DNA of 64,000 nucleotides from Micromonospora echinaurantiaca (GCF_900090235.1 NZ_LT607750.1:5571001-5635000), one strand, 5' to 3'. Shown: positions 8,936 to 17,877, counted from the first letter of the stretch. The notes: a model not told the origin generated them from the sequence alone. Made by a program: numbers and translations.

Positions 8936-9241
8936 GGTCGCCTCCTCGGTAGGTAAGGTCGTCTACCAATCTCGAGACGGTGGCGGAAAGCCGACGGTCT
9001 GGTAGCGGACACCGCAGCGCGGCAAGCCGGACCGAACGGCCGCGCCGGTGTCGATCGCCCGGGGCCGGTGTCGGCCTCAACGGACCGGCCTGTTCACCCG
9101 ACCGTCCCTGCCGCGGCCGTCGAGCAGCCTCCGCCGGTCCCCCGACGGACTCCGGGGTCTGGACCGGGCGAGTTTCTGTCCGCTCGACCGCACGGCGATG
9201 TGGCCGATCGCACGTCCTACTACGAGGGGTAGGATTGCGGG
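8936..9241. promoter_or_regulatory. Divergent promoter region between the secreted-protein gene and blaI
   Basis: A 306-base non-coding gap between divergent starts. Close to the secreted-protein gene lies an inverted repeat GGTAG (8948-8952) with CTACC (8963-8967), a possible regulator site. The right end holds the blaI operator and -10 box, described separately. The middle shows no credible coding region or RNA structure. Confidence 0.45.
9215..9234 (+). promoter_or_regulatory. BlaI-type operator overlapping the -10 box of a leaderless blaI
   Basis: Perfect inverted repeat TCCTAC-N8-GTAGGA (9215-9220 and 9229-9234), resembling the TACTAC/GTAGTA-type boxes of BlaI/MecI repressors. The right arm overlaps the hexamer TAGGAT (9230-9235), whose spacing puts the transcription start at the GTG codon at 9242. 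The gene therefore appears leaderless and autorepressed. Confidence 0.65.
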
Positions 9242-9706
9242 GTGACTCGGCTTGGTGATCTCGAACGTGCGGTGATGGACGTGCTGTGGGACTCGGTCCC
9301 CGCCACGTCGGACGGCGTCACCGTGCGGGAGGTCGCGGACGCGCTGGCCGGGCGCGAGCTGGCGTACACCACGGTGATGACGGTGCTGGACCGGCTGGCC
9401 GGCAAGGGCATGGTGCAGCGCGAGCGGGAGGGGCGGGCCTGGCGCTACCGGGCCGCGGCCAGCCGTGAGGCGTACATCGCCCAGCTCATGCTCGACGCGC
9501 TCGACCTGGGCGGCAGCCGGGACGCCGCGCTGGTGCGCTTCGCCCGCTCGGTGACCGGCACCGAGGCCGAGGTGCTGCGCGCCGCGCTGGCCGCCGACGC
9601 CGCCGCCGCAGGGTCGGCCGCTTCCGGTGAGCTGACCGACCGGGTCGAGGCGCCGACCGACCGGGTGGTCCGCCCGCCCGTCGCCGACGAGGCCGCGGAC
9701 CGGTAG
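9242..9706 (+). CDS. BlaI/MecI/CopY-family transcriptional repressor
   Basis: A 154-residue winged-helix repressor. The N-terminal DNA-binding domain is clear: LGDLERAVMDVLW, then TVREVADALAGRELAYTTV and MTVLDRLAGKGMV, followed by REGRAWRYRAAASREAY leading into the dimerisation helices. In the BlaI/MecI family the repressor is inactivated by proteolysis triggered by a partner membrane peptidase. That partner is encoded 11 bases downstream. The operator at its own promoter and the similar palindromes ahead of cydA suggest that its regulon includes itself, the peptidase and cytochrome bd. Confidence 0.9.
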   Translation: MTRLGDLERAVMDVLWDSVPATSDGVTVREVADALAGRELAYTTVMTVLDRLAGKGMVQREREGRAWRYRAAASREAYIAQLMLDALDLGGSRDAALVRFARSVTGTEAEVLRAALAADAAAAGSAASGELTDRVEAPTDRVVRPPVADEAADR

Positions 9707-9716
9707 GGCGGCGGCC

Positions 9717-10619
9717 GTGGCGTACGCTCTGCACTTCGCCGCGTCGATGGCGGCCTGCCTGCTGACCGCGCAGGTGCTGGCCCGCTCCACCTGGACGTGG
9801 CGCAGCCCCCGGGTGGCGATCCTCTGCTGGCAGGCGGTCGGGCTGGCGCTCGGCCTCTCCGAGATGGGCCTGCCGATCGCGGTCGGGCTGGCCCCGTACG
9901 ATCGGCCGACCGGGAGCGCGCTGCTGGCCCTGGGCGACGACCTGGTGCACGGCACCCTGCCGCCGGGCCTCGGGGCCGTCCAGCTGAGCCTGGTCGCCCT
10001 CGGCTTCGGCATCGGCGGAGTGCTGCTGACCACGACCGTACGCACCCTGCTGCACACCGTGCGGGCCCAGCGCCGGCACCGGGAGCTGCTCGCCCTGGTG
10101 GCCCGGAACGATCCGGCGGCGCCCGGCGCGCTGGTGCTCGACCACCCGAGCGCGGCGGCGTACTGCCTGCCGGGGGTGAAGCCGCAGGTGGTGGTCAGCG
10201 CCGGGACGCTCAGCCTGCTGGACCGCGCCGAGCTGGCGGCAGTGCTCAGCCACGAGCGGGCGCACGCCCAGGAGCGGCACGACCTGGTGCTGCTGCCGTT
10301 CACCGCGCTCTGCCGGGCGCTGCCCTGGTTCGGCTGGGTCCGCGGGATCCACGAGCGGGTCGCCCTGCTGGTCGAGATGCGCGCCGACGACAAGGCCCGC
10401 GAGGCGCACCCCGAGGCCCTGGGCCGCGCGCTGCGCCGGTTCGCCACGGCCGGCGACAAGATCACCCCCGTCGGTGCCCTCGGCCTCGGCGACCGCGACC
10501 TGGACGTCCGGGTGCAGCGGCTGCTGGTGCCCGATCGGCCGCCCCGGGTGCTCGGCGCCGTCGCCCTGGCGGTGGCCACCACCGTGGCCGCCCTGCCGAT
10601 CTCGCTCTTCCTCAGCTGA
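9717..10619 (+). CDS. M56-family membrane metallopeptidase (BlaR1/MecR1-like)
   Basis: A 300-residue membrane peptidase with the zinc motif HERAH at residues 179-183 inside VLSHERAHAQERHD. Hydrophobic segments lie near residues 1-20, 30-55, 90-110 and at the C-terminus (VLGAVALAVATTVAALPISL). It lacks the extracellular penicillin-binding sensor domain of classical BlaR1, as in other actinobacterial BlaI-linked peptidases. It starts at GTG 11 bases after the repressor gene and probably signals to it. What it senses cannot be read from the sequence. Confidence 0.87.
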   Translation: MAYALHFAASMAACLLTAQVLARSTWTWRSPRVAILCWQAVGLALGLSEMGLPIAVGLAPYDRPTGSALLALGDDLVHGTLPPGLGAVQLSLVALGFGIGGVLLTTTVRTLLHTVRAQRRHRELLALVARNDPAAPGALVLDHPSAAAYCLPGVKPQVVVSAGTLSLLDRAELAAVLSHERAHAQERHDLVLLPFTALCRALPWFGWVRGIHERVALLVEMRADDKAREAHPEALGRALRRFATAGDKITPVGALGLGDRDLDVRVQRLLVPDRPPRVLGAVALAVATTVAALPISLFLS

Positions 10620-10644
10620 TCCCCGCGCCTAAATGCGCCCCCCG

Positions 10645-10692
10645 AACTACTACGCTTTGTCGTAGGCTCTCCTACGACAAGGCGTAGTAGTT
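10645..10692. promoter_or_regulatory. Near-perfect 22-bp inverted repeat upstream of cydA (operator and/or terminator)
   Basis: The arms 10645-10666 and 10671-10692 are complementary over 22 positions except one, which would be a U-G pair in RNA. The loop is CTCT. Each arm contains CTACTACG and CGTAGG, the same CTAC/GTAG logic as the blaI operator. It could act as a double BlaI site on DNA and as a terminator for the peptidase transcript as RNA. It lies 65 bases before the cydA start. Confidence 0.7.
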
Positions 10693-10696
10693 ATGT

Positions 10697-10730
10697 GTAG
10701 AGAATCTACGTGTAGGCTCACTACGACAAG
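10697..10730. promoter_or_regulatory. Additional CTAC/GTAG operator-like sites before cydA
   Basis: Inverted repeat GTAGA-GAA-TCTAC (10697-10709) is followed by GTAG...CTAC (10712-10724). CTACGACAAG at 10721-10730 repeats exactly the sequence at 10672-10681. The run of half-sites continues the large palindrome to within 27 bases of the cydA start, so the whole 86-base stretch looks like a multi-site repressor region. Confidence 0.55.
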
Positions 10731-10756
10731 TGAGCCGACAGTACGGAGAGCCGGCC

Positions 10757-12007
10757 ATGGACACCCTCCTCCTCGCCCGACTGCAGTTCGCCACCACCAC
10801 CTCGATCCACTTCCTGTTCGTGGTGGTCACGCTCGGCCTGGTCACCCTGCTGGTGGGGCTGCAGACCACCGCGGTGCTGACCGGCAAGCCGGTCTACTGG
10901 CGGCTGACCCGGTTCTGGGGTCAGCTCTACGTGATCAACTACGTGCTCGGCATCGCCACCGGCATCGTGATGGAGTTCCAGTTCGGCCTGAACTGGAGCG
11001 GACTGTCGCGCTACGTGGGCAACGTCTTCGGCGCCCCGCTGGCGATCGAGACGCTGGTGGCGTTCTTCCTCGAGTCGACCTTCCTCGGCATGTGGATCTT
11101 CGGGTGGCACCGGCTGCGCAAGGGCGTCCACCTCGCGCTGCTCTGGGGCGTCGCGCTCACCGCGTACGCCTCGGCGTTCTGGATCATGGTGGCCAACTCC
11201 TGGCTGCAGAACCCGGTCGGCTACGAACTGCGTGACGGAGTCGCCCACCTCACCGACTTCACCGCCCTGCTCACCAACCCCAGCCTCGGCATGGCGTTCG
11301 GCCACGTGGTCTTCGCGGCGCTGCTGGTCGGCGGGATGCTGATGGCCGCGGTCAGCGCCTGGCACCTGATCCGGCGCACCCCGGATTACGGGCTGTTCCG
11401 TACCTCGCTGCGGATCGGCCTGGTCACCGCGGCGCTGTCGATCACCATGGTGCAGGGTTTCGGCTTCGCCCAGTTCGCGCCGGTCGGGCAGGTGCAGCCC
11501 ACCAAGTTCGGCGGCGGACCGGAGGCGGACGCCCTGGTGGCCGAGTGGACCACCCGGTTCGGCCCGGGCGACTACACCCCGCCGGTGCTGGCCAGCGTCG
11601 GACTCGGCTTCATGATCCTGATCGGCTTCACCCTCGGCGCCCTCTGGCTGCTGCTCCCGCTGCTCTGGCGGGACTGGGCGATCCGGCTGCGCTTCCCGCT
11701 CTGGCTGATCCTGCTCGCCCTGCCGCTGCCGTTCGTCGCGGTGATCCTCGGCTGGATCGCCCGCGAGGTGGGCCGGCAGCCCTGGGTGGCGTACGGCCTG
11801 CTCCCCACCGACCAGGCCGTCTCCGGCGTCGCTCCCGGCGTGATGCTGGCCTCGCTGATCGGCTTCAGCCTGCTGCTCGGCACCCTGGCGGTGGCCAACT
11901 GGGTGCTGCTGGCCCGGCACGCCGCCCGGGGCGCCGCCGACCCGGCGCTGGGCCGGTCGCCCACCCAGCCGCCCGCCGACACCCGCCCCGTGCCCGTCTT
12001 CGCCTGA
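10757..12007 (+). CDS. cydA: Cytochrome bd oxidase subunit I
   Basis: Quinol-oxidising subunit of the high-affinity cytochrome bd terminal oxidase in the membrane. It starts LLLARLQFATTTSIHFLFV, which holds the conserved N-terminal haem-ligand histidine region. It contains FGLNWSGLSRYVGNVFG and the Q-loop end motif GRQPW. At 416 residues it is the short Q-loop type, shorter than the E. coli protein. The ATG at 10757 follows GGAG with good spacing. The CTAC/GTAG palindromes directly upstream suggest control by the adjacent BlaI-type repressor. Confidence 0.96.
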   Translation: MDTLLLARLQFATTTSIHFLFVVVTLGLVTLLVGLQTTAVLTGKPVYWRLTRFWGQLYVINYVLGIATGIVMEFQFGLNWSGLSRYVGNVFGAPLAIETLVAFFLESTFLGMWIFGWHRLRKGVHLALLWGVALTAYASAFWIMVANSWLQNPVGYELRDGVAHLTDFTALLTNPSLGMAFGHVVFAALLVGGMLMAAVSAWHLIRRTPDYGLFRTSLRIGLVTAALSITMVQGFGFAQFAPVGQVQPTKFGGGPEADALVAEWTTRFGPGDYTPPVLASVGLGFMILIGFTLGALWLLLPLLWRDWAIRLRFPLWLILLALPLPFVAVILGWIAREVGRQPWVAYGLLPTDQAVSGVAPGVMLASLIGFSLLLGTLAVANWVLLARHAARGAADPALGRSPTQPPADTRPVPVFA

Positions 12008-12018
12008 GGGAGACCACC

Positions 12019-13026
12019 GTGGAACTCGCCTGGTACGCCCTGCTGGGCCTCTTCTTCGCCACCTACCTGGTGCTCGGCGGCTACGACTACGGCGTCGGCC
12101 TGCTGCTCGCCCGGGGCACCGACCCGGCCCGCCGCCGGGCGGCGCTCAACGCCGTCGGGCCGTTCTTCCTCGGCAACGAGGTGTGGCTGGTCGCCGCCGT
12201 CGGCATCCTGTTCGGCGCCTTCCCGATGCTGGAGGGCGAACTGCTCTCCGGGTTCTATCCGGCCGTGGTCGGCGCGCTGGTCGGGGTGATCCTGGTGACC
12301 GCCGGGGTGCAGTTGCGCAGCCGCCCGTCCGGCGAGCGGTCCCGGGCCGGCTGGGACCGGGTGGTGGTGATCGGCAGCCTGCTCGCCGCGCTCGGCTGGG
12401 GTGCCCTGCTCGCCGGCCTGCTCCAGGGCGTACCGCTGCACGCCGACGGGCACGTCGCCGGGGTGACCCACCTGTTCACCCCGTTCGTGGCCGCCGCCGG
12501 GCTCGCGGTGCTGGCGCTGGTCGCGGCGCACGGTGCGACCTTCCTCACCCTGCGGCTGCCGGCCGCCGACGCCGAGGCGACCGGCCGGCTGGCCCGCCGG
12601 CTGGTCCCGGTGGCGCTCGCCGCGGTCGGCGCGGCCACCGTCCTGGGCCTGCTCTCCGAGCGGGTACGCGACACCGTGCAGCGGCCGGTCGCCGGGCTGC
12701 TCGCGCCGGTGCTGCTGGCCGGGGCGTTGCTGCTGGCCCGGGCGGCGCTCGCCCGCCGGCGGCCGGGGTTGGCCTTCGCCGCCACCGGCACCGCACTGGC
12801 CGCGCTGGTGGCGCTGGTCGGCGCGGCCCTCTGGCCGTACGCGCTGGTCTCCACCGTCGATCCGGGCGCGTCGCTGACCGTGGCCGACGCGGCGGCGAGC
12901 GACCCCACGCTGCGGCTGCTGGGCTGGCTGACGGTGCCGCTGCTGCCGGCCCTACTAGGCTTTCAGCTGATGTGCTGGTGGGTTTTCCGGGGACGGACCG
13001 ACGGCAGGGCACCGGTGTACTGGTGA
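12019..13026 (+). CDS. cydB: Cytochrome bd oxidase subunit II
   Basis: Second structural subunit of cytochrome bd, 335 residues with many membrane helices. It begins (V)ELAWYALLGLFFATYLVLGG and includes GYDYGVGLLL and the conserved FFLGNEVWLVAAVG segment. The true start is GTG at 12019, after GGGAG and 11 bases beyond cydA. The open frame continues further upstream but that part is not CydB-like. The stop overlaps the cydD start in a GTGA junction. Confidence 0.94.
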   Translation: MELAWYALLGLFFATYLVLGGYDYGVGLLLARGTDPARRRAALNAVGPFFLGNEVWLVAAVGILFGAFPMLEGELLSGFYPAVVGALVGVILVTAGVQLRSRPSGERSRAGWDRVVVIGSLLAALGWGALLAGLLQGVPLHADGHVAGVTHLFTPFVAAAGLAVLALVAAHGATFLTLRLPAADAEATGRLARRLVPVALAAVGAATVLGLLSERVRDTVQRPVAGLLAPVLLAGALLLARAALARRRPGLAFAATGTALAALVALVGAALWPYALVSTVDPGASLTVADAAASDPTLRLLGWLTVPLLPALLGFQLMCWWVFRGRTDGRAPVYW

Positions 13027-14696
13027 ACCGCCGTCCCTTCGACCCGCGTCTGCTGCGCCGGGTCCCCGCGGCCCGGCGCGACCTCGCCGTGCTCGCCCTG
13101 CTCGGCGTGGTCGCCGCGGGGCTGGTCGTGGCCCAGGCCACCGCGTTGGCGGCGCTGCTGGCGACCGCGTTCGACGGGCGGCTCGACCGGCCGGCGCTGG
13201 CCGGCCTGGTCGCCGCGGTCGCCGCGCGGTCGCTGCTGGTCTGGGCGCAGGGCACGGTGTCGGCGCGGGTCGCGGCGACGGTCAAGGCGGCGCTGCGGGT
13301 GGAACTGCTCGCCGCGGTCGGCCGGCACGGCCCCGGCTGGGTCGCCGGTCAGCGCGCCGGGCAGTTGGCCACCCTGGCCGGGCGCGGGCTGGACGCCCTG
13401 GACGCCTACTTCACCGGCTACCTGCCGCAGCTCGTGCTCAGCGTCACCGTGCCGGTGGCGGTGCTGGGCCGGATCTTCCTCGCGGACTGGAGCTCCGCGC
13501 TGATCATCGCGGTCACCCTGCCGCTGATCCCGATCTTCGGAGCGTTGCTCGGCTGGCAGGCCCAGGCCGCCACCGAACGCCAGTGGCGGCGGTTGTCGCT
13601 GCTCGGCGGGCACTTCCTCGACATGGTCGCCGGGCTGCCCACGCTGCGCGCCTTCGGCCGGGCCCGGGCCCAGGTGGACGTGGTCCGCCGGATGGCCGAC
13701 GGGCACCGGGTGGCGACCATGAAGACGCTGCGCATCGCCTTCCTCTCCGCCCTGGTGCTGGAACTGGTGGCCACCCTCTCGGTGGCGCTGGTCGCGGTGC
13801 CGGTGGGGCTGCGGCTGCTCGGCGGCGGGCTGACCCTGCAGACGGCGCTGCTGGTGCTGCTGCTCACCCCCGAGGCGTACCTGCCGCTGCGGGCGGCCGG
13901 GGCCCGGTTCCACGCCAGCATGGAGGGGCTCACCGCGCTGGACGAGGCGCTCACCGTCTCGGCCACCCCACCGGCACCGGCCGAGCGGCGCGGTCCCGCC
14001 CCGGACGGCCGGGCGGAGATCCGGTTCGAGTCGGTGACCGTCGAGTACGAGCGCACCACCGCGCTGCGGGACGTCACGCTGACCATCCGGCCCGGCGAGC
14101 GGATCGCGATCGTCGGGCCCAGCGGCGCCGGCAAGAGCACCCTGCTCAACCTGCTGCTGGGCTTCGTCACGCCGACCGCCGGCCGGGTCACGGTGGGCGG
14201 CGTCGACCTGGCCGACGCGGATCCGGACGCCTGGCGCCGGCAACTGGCCTGGGTGCCGCAGCGCGCCCACCTCTTCGCCGCCTCGCTGGCCGACAACATC
14301 CGGCTCGGCGCCCCCGACACCCCGGACGCCGCACTCGCCGCCGCGGTGCGCGACGCTGCGCTGGACGACGTGGTCGCCGGACTGCCGGACGGGCTGGCCA
14401 CCGTGCTCGGCGAGCGCGGGCACGGCCTCTCCAGCGGCCAGCGGCAGCGGGTCGCCCTGGCCCGCGCGTTCCTGCGGGACGCCCCGGTGGTGCTGCTCGA
14501 CGAGCCCACCGCCCGGCTGGACAGCGCGTCCGAGGCGGTCGTGCTGGCCGCCACCCGCCGGTTGGTCGCCGGCCGGACGGCGCTGCTGGTGGCACACCGC
14601 CCCGCGTTGCTCGCCGACGCCGACCGGGTGCTGCGGGTCGAGGACGGCCGGGTCACCGAGCTGACCCCGGTACCGACCGCGGAGGTGCTCCGGTGA
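13023..14696 (+). CDS. cydD: Thiol reductant ABC exporter subunit CydD
   Basis: Half of the heterodimeric CydDC exporter of glutathione/cysteine-type thiols, needed to assemble cytochrome bd. The 557-residue protein has an N-terminal six-helix membrane domain and a C-terminal ATPase. The ATPase shows Walker A GPSGAGKST, signature LSSGQRQR (Ser replacing the usual first Gly) and Walker B VVLLDEPTARLD. The GTG at 13023 overlaps the cydB stop, and the open frame upstream of it is not homologous. Its own stop overlaps the cydC start in the same way. Confidence 0.93.
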   Translation: MNRRPFDPRLLRRVPAARRDLAVLALLGVVAAGLVVAQATALAALLATAFDGRLDRPALAGLVAAVAARSLLVWAQGTVSARVAATVKAALRVELLAAVGRHGPGWVAGQRAGQLATLAGRGLDALDAYFTGYLPQLVLSVTVPVAVLGRIFLADWSSALIIAVTLPLIPIFGALLGWQAQAATERQWRRLSLLGGHFLDMVAGLPTLRAFGRARAQVDVVRRMADGHRVATMKTLRIAFLSALVLELVATLSVALVAVPVGLRLLGGGLTLQTALLVLLLTPEAYLPLRAAGARFHASMEGLTALDEALTVSATPPAPAERRGPAPDGRAEIRFESVTVEYERTTALRDVTLTIRPGERIAIVGPSGAGKSTLLNLLLGFVTPTAGRVTVGGVDLADADPDAWRRQLAWVPQRAHLFAASLADNIRLGAPDTPDAALAAAVRDAALDDVVAGLPDGLATVLGERGHGLSSGQRQRVALARAFLRDAPVVLLDEPTARLDSASEAVVLAATRRLVAGRTALLVAHRPALLADADRVLRVEDGRVTELTPVPTAEVLR

Positions 14697-16510
14697 TCGC
14701 GGTGACCCGTCCCGAGCGCACCGTGCTGCGGCTGGCCCGGCCGTACCTGGGTCGGCTGCTCGGCGCCGGACTGCTCGCCGCGGTGACCGAGTTCGCCGGG
14801 CTGGCCCTGATGGCCACCGCCACCTGGCTGCTGATGAGCGCGGCCGGCCGGCCGCCGCTGGACCGGCTCACGGTGGCGATCGTCGCGGTCCGCGCCCTGG
14901 CCGTCAGCCGGGGCGTGTTCCGCTACACCGAGCGGCTCGCCGGGCACGACGCGGTGCTGCGGCTGGTCACCGACGTCCGGGCTCGGGTGTTCGCCGCCCT
15001 CGCCGCCCGCCGGGCGCCCGAGCAGCGCACCGGGGACGCGCTGAGCCGGCTGGTCTCCGACGTGGAGGCGGTGCAGGACCTGCTGCTGCGGGTGCTCGTC
15101 CCGGCCTCGGCGGCGGCGCTGGTCAGCGTGGTGGCGGTGGGCGCGGCGGCACTGATCGACCCGGCCGCCGCCGGGGCGCTCGCCGTGGGGTTGCTGGTCG
15201 CCGGTGTGGCGCTGCCCGCGCTGGCCACCGCGCTGACCCGACGCGCCGCCGCCGAGGTGGCACCGCTACGCGGGGCGCTGGCCGCCGACGCGGTCGACCT
15301 CACCCACGGCGCCGCCGACCTGGCCGCGTTCGGCGCCACCGGCTCCGCGCTGGCGGCCGCCGGCCGGCGTACCGCGCGGCTGGCCCGGCTGGAACGGCGG
15401 CTGGCCGCCACCGGGTTCGCCATCGACGCGGCCGGCGTGCTGGTCGCCGGGCTGACCGCCGCCGCCGTGGTGTTCGTCGCGCTGGCCCGGGACGTCGACG
15501 GGGTGCTGGTCGGGGTGCTCGCGGTGGGCGCGCTCGCCGCGGTGGAGGTGGCGCTGGCGCTGGTCGGCGCCGCCCGGCAGCGGACCCAGCTGAGCGCCGG
15601 CCTGACCCGGGTCGCCGCCCTGCTCGACGCCGCACCGACCGACACCGCACCGGTGGAGGCCGAGCCGGCGGGGACCGGTGTCGCACCCGCCCGCGTGGGC
15701 GCCGGCGCGGGAGGCGAGACGGCACCCGCCACGGTGAGCGCGGCGGCGCCGCACGACGTGCGGTTCACCGACCTGACGGTGCGCTACCGGGCCGGCGCCG
15801 CGCCCGCGCTGGTCGGGTTCGACCTCGACCTGCCGGCCGGGCGACGGGTGGCCGTGGTCGGGCCGAGCGGCGCGGGCAAGAGCACCATCGCCGCGGTCCT
15901 CACCGGGTCGGTCCGGCCGGAGGCGGGCCGGGTCACGCTGGACGGGCGGGACCTGTCGGCGTACTCCGAGCGGGAGCTGCCCCGCGCGGTCGGCGGCCTG
16001 CTCGCCGAGGCGTACGTCTTCCACGCCTCGGTCCGGGACAACCTGCTGCTCGGCCGCGCCGGGGCGAGCGACGACGAGCTGGCCGCGGCCACCGCGGCGG
16101 CCGGCCTGCTGGACTGGGTACACGAACAGCCGGACGGCTGGGACACGGTGGTCGGCGAGGAGGGCGGGCAGCTCTCCGGCGGCCAGCGGCAGCGGCTCGC
16201 GCTGGCCCGGGCGCTGCTCGCCGCTCCCGGCGTGCTGGTGCTCGACGAGCCGACCGAGGGGCTCGACCCGGCCGCCGCCGACGCGGTGCTCGCCGCCACC
16301 CTGGCCGCCACCCCGCCCGGGCACTCGGTGCTGCTGATCAGCCACCGGCTCAGCGGGCTGGCCGGGCTGGACGAGGTCGTGGTGCTGGACGCCGGACGGG
16401 TGGTGCAGCGCGGCCGGCACGCCGACCTGGTGGCGGCTCCGGGCTGGTACCGGGACCAGTGGCGGCTCCAGGAGGCGGCCGAACGCGGGTACTTCGCGCT
16501 GAGCCCCTGA
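14693..16510 (+). CDS. cydC: Thiol reductant ABC exporter subunit CydC
   Basis: Partner of CydD, 605 residues from a GTG start that overlaps the cydD stop. A transmembrane domain of about 310 residues is followed by a linker rich in Ala, Pro and Thr and an ATPase domain with Walker A GPSGAGKST, signature LSGGQRQR and Walker B VLVLDEPTEGLD. The gene order cydABCD in one strand with GTGA overlaps implies coordinated translation. A small hairpin, CTGACC with GGTCAG (16507-16527), covers the stop codon and may end the operon. Confidence 0.93.
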   Translation: MIAVTRPERTVLRLARPYLGRLLGAGLLAAVTEFAGLALMATATWLLMSAAGRPPLDRLTVAIVAVRALAVSRGVFRYTERLAGHDAVLRLVTDVRARVFAALAARRAPEQRTGDALSRLVSDVEAVQDLLLRVLVPASAAALVSVVAVGAAALIDPAAAGALAVGLLVAGVALPALATALTRRAAAEVAPLRGALAADAVDLTHGAADLAAFGATGSALAAAGRRTARLARLERRLAATGFAIDAAGVLVAGLTAAAVVFVALARDVDGVLVGVLAVGALAAVEVALALVGAARQRTQLSAGLTRVAALLDAAPTDTAPVEAEPAGTGVAPARVGAGAGGETAPATVSAAAPHDVRFTDLTVRYRAGAAPALVGFDLDLPAGRRVAVVGPSGAGKSTIAAVLTGSVRPEAGRVTLDGRDLSAYSERELPRAVGGLLAEAYVFHASVRDNLLLGRAGASDDELAAATAAAGLLDWVHEQPDGWDTVVGEEGGQLSGGQRQRLALARALLAAPGVLVLDEPTEGLDPAAADAVLAATLAATPPGHSVLLISHRLSGLAGLDEVVVLDAGRVVQRGRHADLVAAPGWYRDQWRLQEAAERGYFALSP

Positions 16511-16580
16511 CCTGGCCTCCGGGTCAGTCCAGGGATGTCCCGGACGACGCTCGGCGGCCGGTCGTGGCAGGGTGGGTGCC

Positions 16581-17264
16581 ATGGCCGGCGGTGACGAGGT
16601 GTTGGTGGAGGAGCGCCTGCGCGAGCTGGGTGACCGGCTGCGCGGGCCGGTACGGCTCAAGTCCGACCTGCTGACCGAGGCCCGGCACGGCCTGCTGGAC
16701 GCCGTCGAGGCGTACCGCGAGGGCGGGCTGTCGGCGGCGGAGGCGCAGCGGCGCGCGGTGACCGAGTTCGGCAGCCCAGCGCAGCTGGCCCCGGCGTACC
16801 AGGCCGAGTTGGCGGTCGGCGCGCTGCGCGGGCTGGCGCTGCGGGTGGTCACGGTGGCCGCCGTCGCGATCGTCGCCGGCGACCTGACCTGGCAGGGGGC
16901 GAGCTGGAGCGAGGGTCCCCGGCCGCCGGCCGGCTACCTGCTGCTCTCCGCCTCGATGGACTGGTTGTGGATCACCGCGTTCGTGCTGGCCGCGGCCGGG
17001 CTGCTGGTCGCCACGAGCGCCGACCGCTGGGGCGTGCCGGGCGGCGCCGTGCTCCACCGCGCGGTCGGCGCGAGCCTGACCGGCGTCCTCCTCCTCGCCG
17101 CCGCCGCCGGCGCCGGGCTGTTCGCCTGGTCGATGGGGCTCTGGGAGGCGGCCCTGACCTGGCCACCGATGATCATCGGCGCGGTCGTGGCCACCGCCGC
17201 CCTGCTCTGGATCGGCCGCGCGGCCCGCTACTGGCTGACCGCCTCGCTGACCACCGCGCGCTGA
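16581..17264 (+). CDS. Permease prefix domain protein with four predicted membrane helices
   Basis: A 227-residue protein. The N-terminal 75 residues form a permease prefix domain (EERLRELGDRLRGPVRLKSD, then LSAAEAQRRAVTEFGSPAQLAPAY). Four hydrophobic segments follow (ALRVVTVAAVAIVAG, WLWITAFVLAAAGLLVA, ASLTGVLLLAAAAGAGL, MIIGAVVATAALLW). Genes of this type commonly travel with PadR regulators, and one lies 200 bases away in convergent orientation. The ATG at 16581 is chosen over a GTG three codons earlier. The function is unknown; it is probably an envelope component. Confidence 0.7.
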   Translation: MAGGDEVLVEERLRELGDRLRGPVRLKSDLLTEARHGLLDAVEAYREGGLSAAEAQRRAVTEFGSPAQLAPAYQAELAVGALRGLALRVVTVAAVAIVAGDLTWQGASWSEGPRPPAGYLLLSASMDWLWITAFVLAAAGLLVATSADRWGVPGGAVLHRAVGASLTGVLLLAAAAGAGLFAWSMGLWEAALTWPPMIIGAVVATAALLWIGRAARYWLTASLTTAR

Positions 17265-17463
17265 GGCCCGCCCTCCTGCCCTGCCCCTGGCCGGCTCGGC
17301 CAGCGCCCTCTGGCCGCGGCACGCCCCGGCCCCGCCGCGCCCGCGCCGCATCGCTGTCCGCCTGAAGCGACCGGGCCGCATCCCTGTCCGCCTGACGCCG
17401 CGGTCGGGGCGCGGTCCGGCTGACGCGCGGTCCGGCTGCGGCGCGGTCGGGCCGCGAGGCGCG

Positions 17464-17805
17464 TCAGGTCGGGGCGACCGGCGGGGCCGCGGGGTCGAGG
17501 AAGCGGCCGACAGTCGAGCTGAACTCCCGCCAGCCAGAGCGTTCCCCGGCCAGGGCCCGCCGGCCGGCGTCGGTGAGCTCGTACGTCCGGCGCTCCCGCC
17601 CGTTGACGGTGCTCCAACTGCTGGCCACGTGCCCGGCCCGCTCGAGCCGGCGCAGTGCCGGATAGATGGTGCCGGTGGGCAGGTCCAGGTGGCCGTCGCT
17701 GCGGATGCGCAGCGCCTCGATGATCGCGTAACCGTGCAGGGCGCCCCGCTCCAGCACCGCCAGCAGCAGCGCGTCGAGGTGTCCGTGCAGCGCCTGGGCC
17801 TTCAT
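17464..17805 (-). CDS. PadR-family transcriptional regulator
   Basis: A 113-residue PadR repressor: LLLAVLERGALHGYAIIEAL and LDLPTGTIYPALRRLERAGHV form the winged helix, and RRTYELTDAGRRAL follows. A perfect inverted repeat lies immediately upstream of its ATG, so autoregulation is likely. Its natural target is presumably the convergent permease-prefix gene. The GC-rich 199-base gap between the two stops shows no clear gene. Confidence 0.88.
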   Translation of the reverse strand: MKAQALHGHLDALLLAVLERGALHGYAIIEALRIRSDGHLDLPTGTIYPALRRLERAGHVASSWSTVNGRERRTYELTDAGRRALAGERSGWREFSSTVGRFLDPAAPPVAPT

Positions 17806-17807
17806 GT

Positions 17808-17820
17808 GTAGCTACGCTAC
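17808..17820. promoter_or_regulatory. Putative PadR operator
   Basis: Perfect inverted repeat GTAGC-TAC-GCTAC starting three bases from the padR start codon. A TATACA -10-like hexamer (complement of 17822-17827) lies just beyond it, so a bound repressor would block the promoter of its own gene. Confidence 0.55.
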
Positions 17821-17877
17821 TTGTATAGCGGCCGGATCGCCACCGGGGTGCGGGCACGACCTCCCGGAGCCGCCCAC

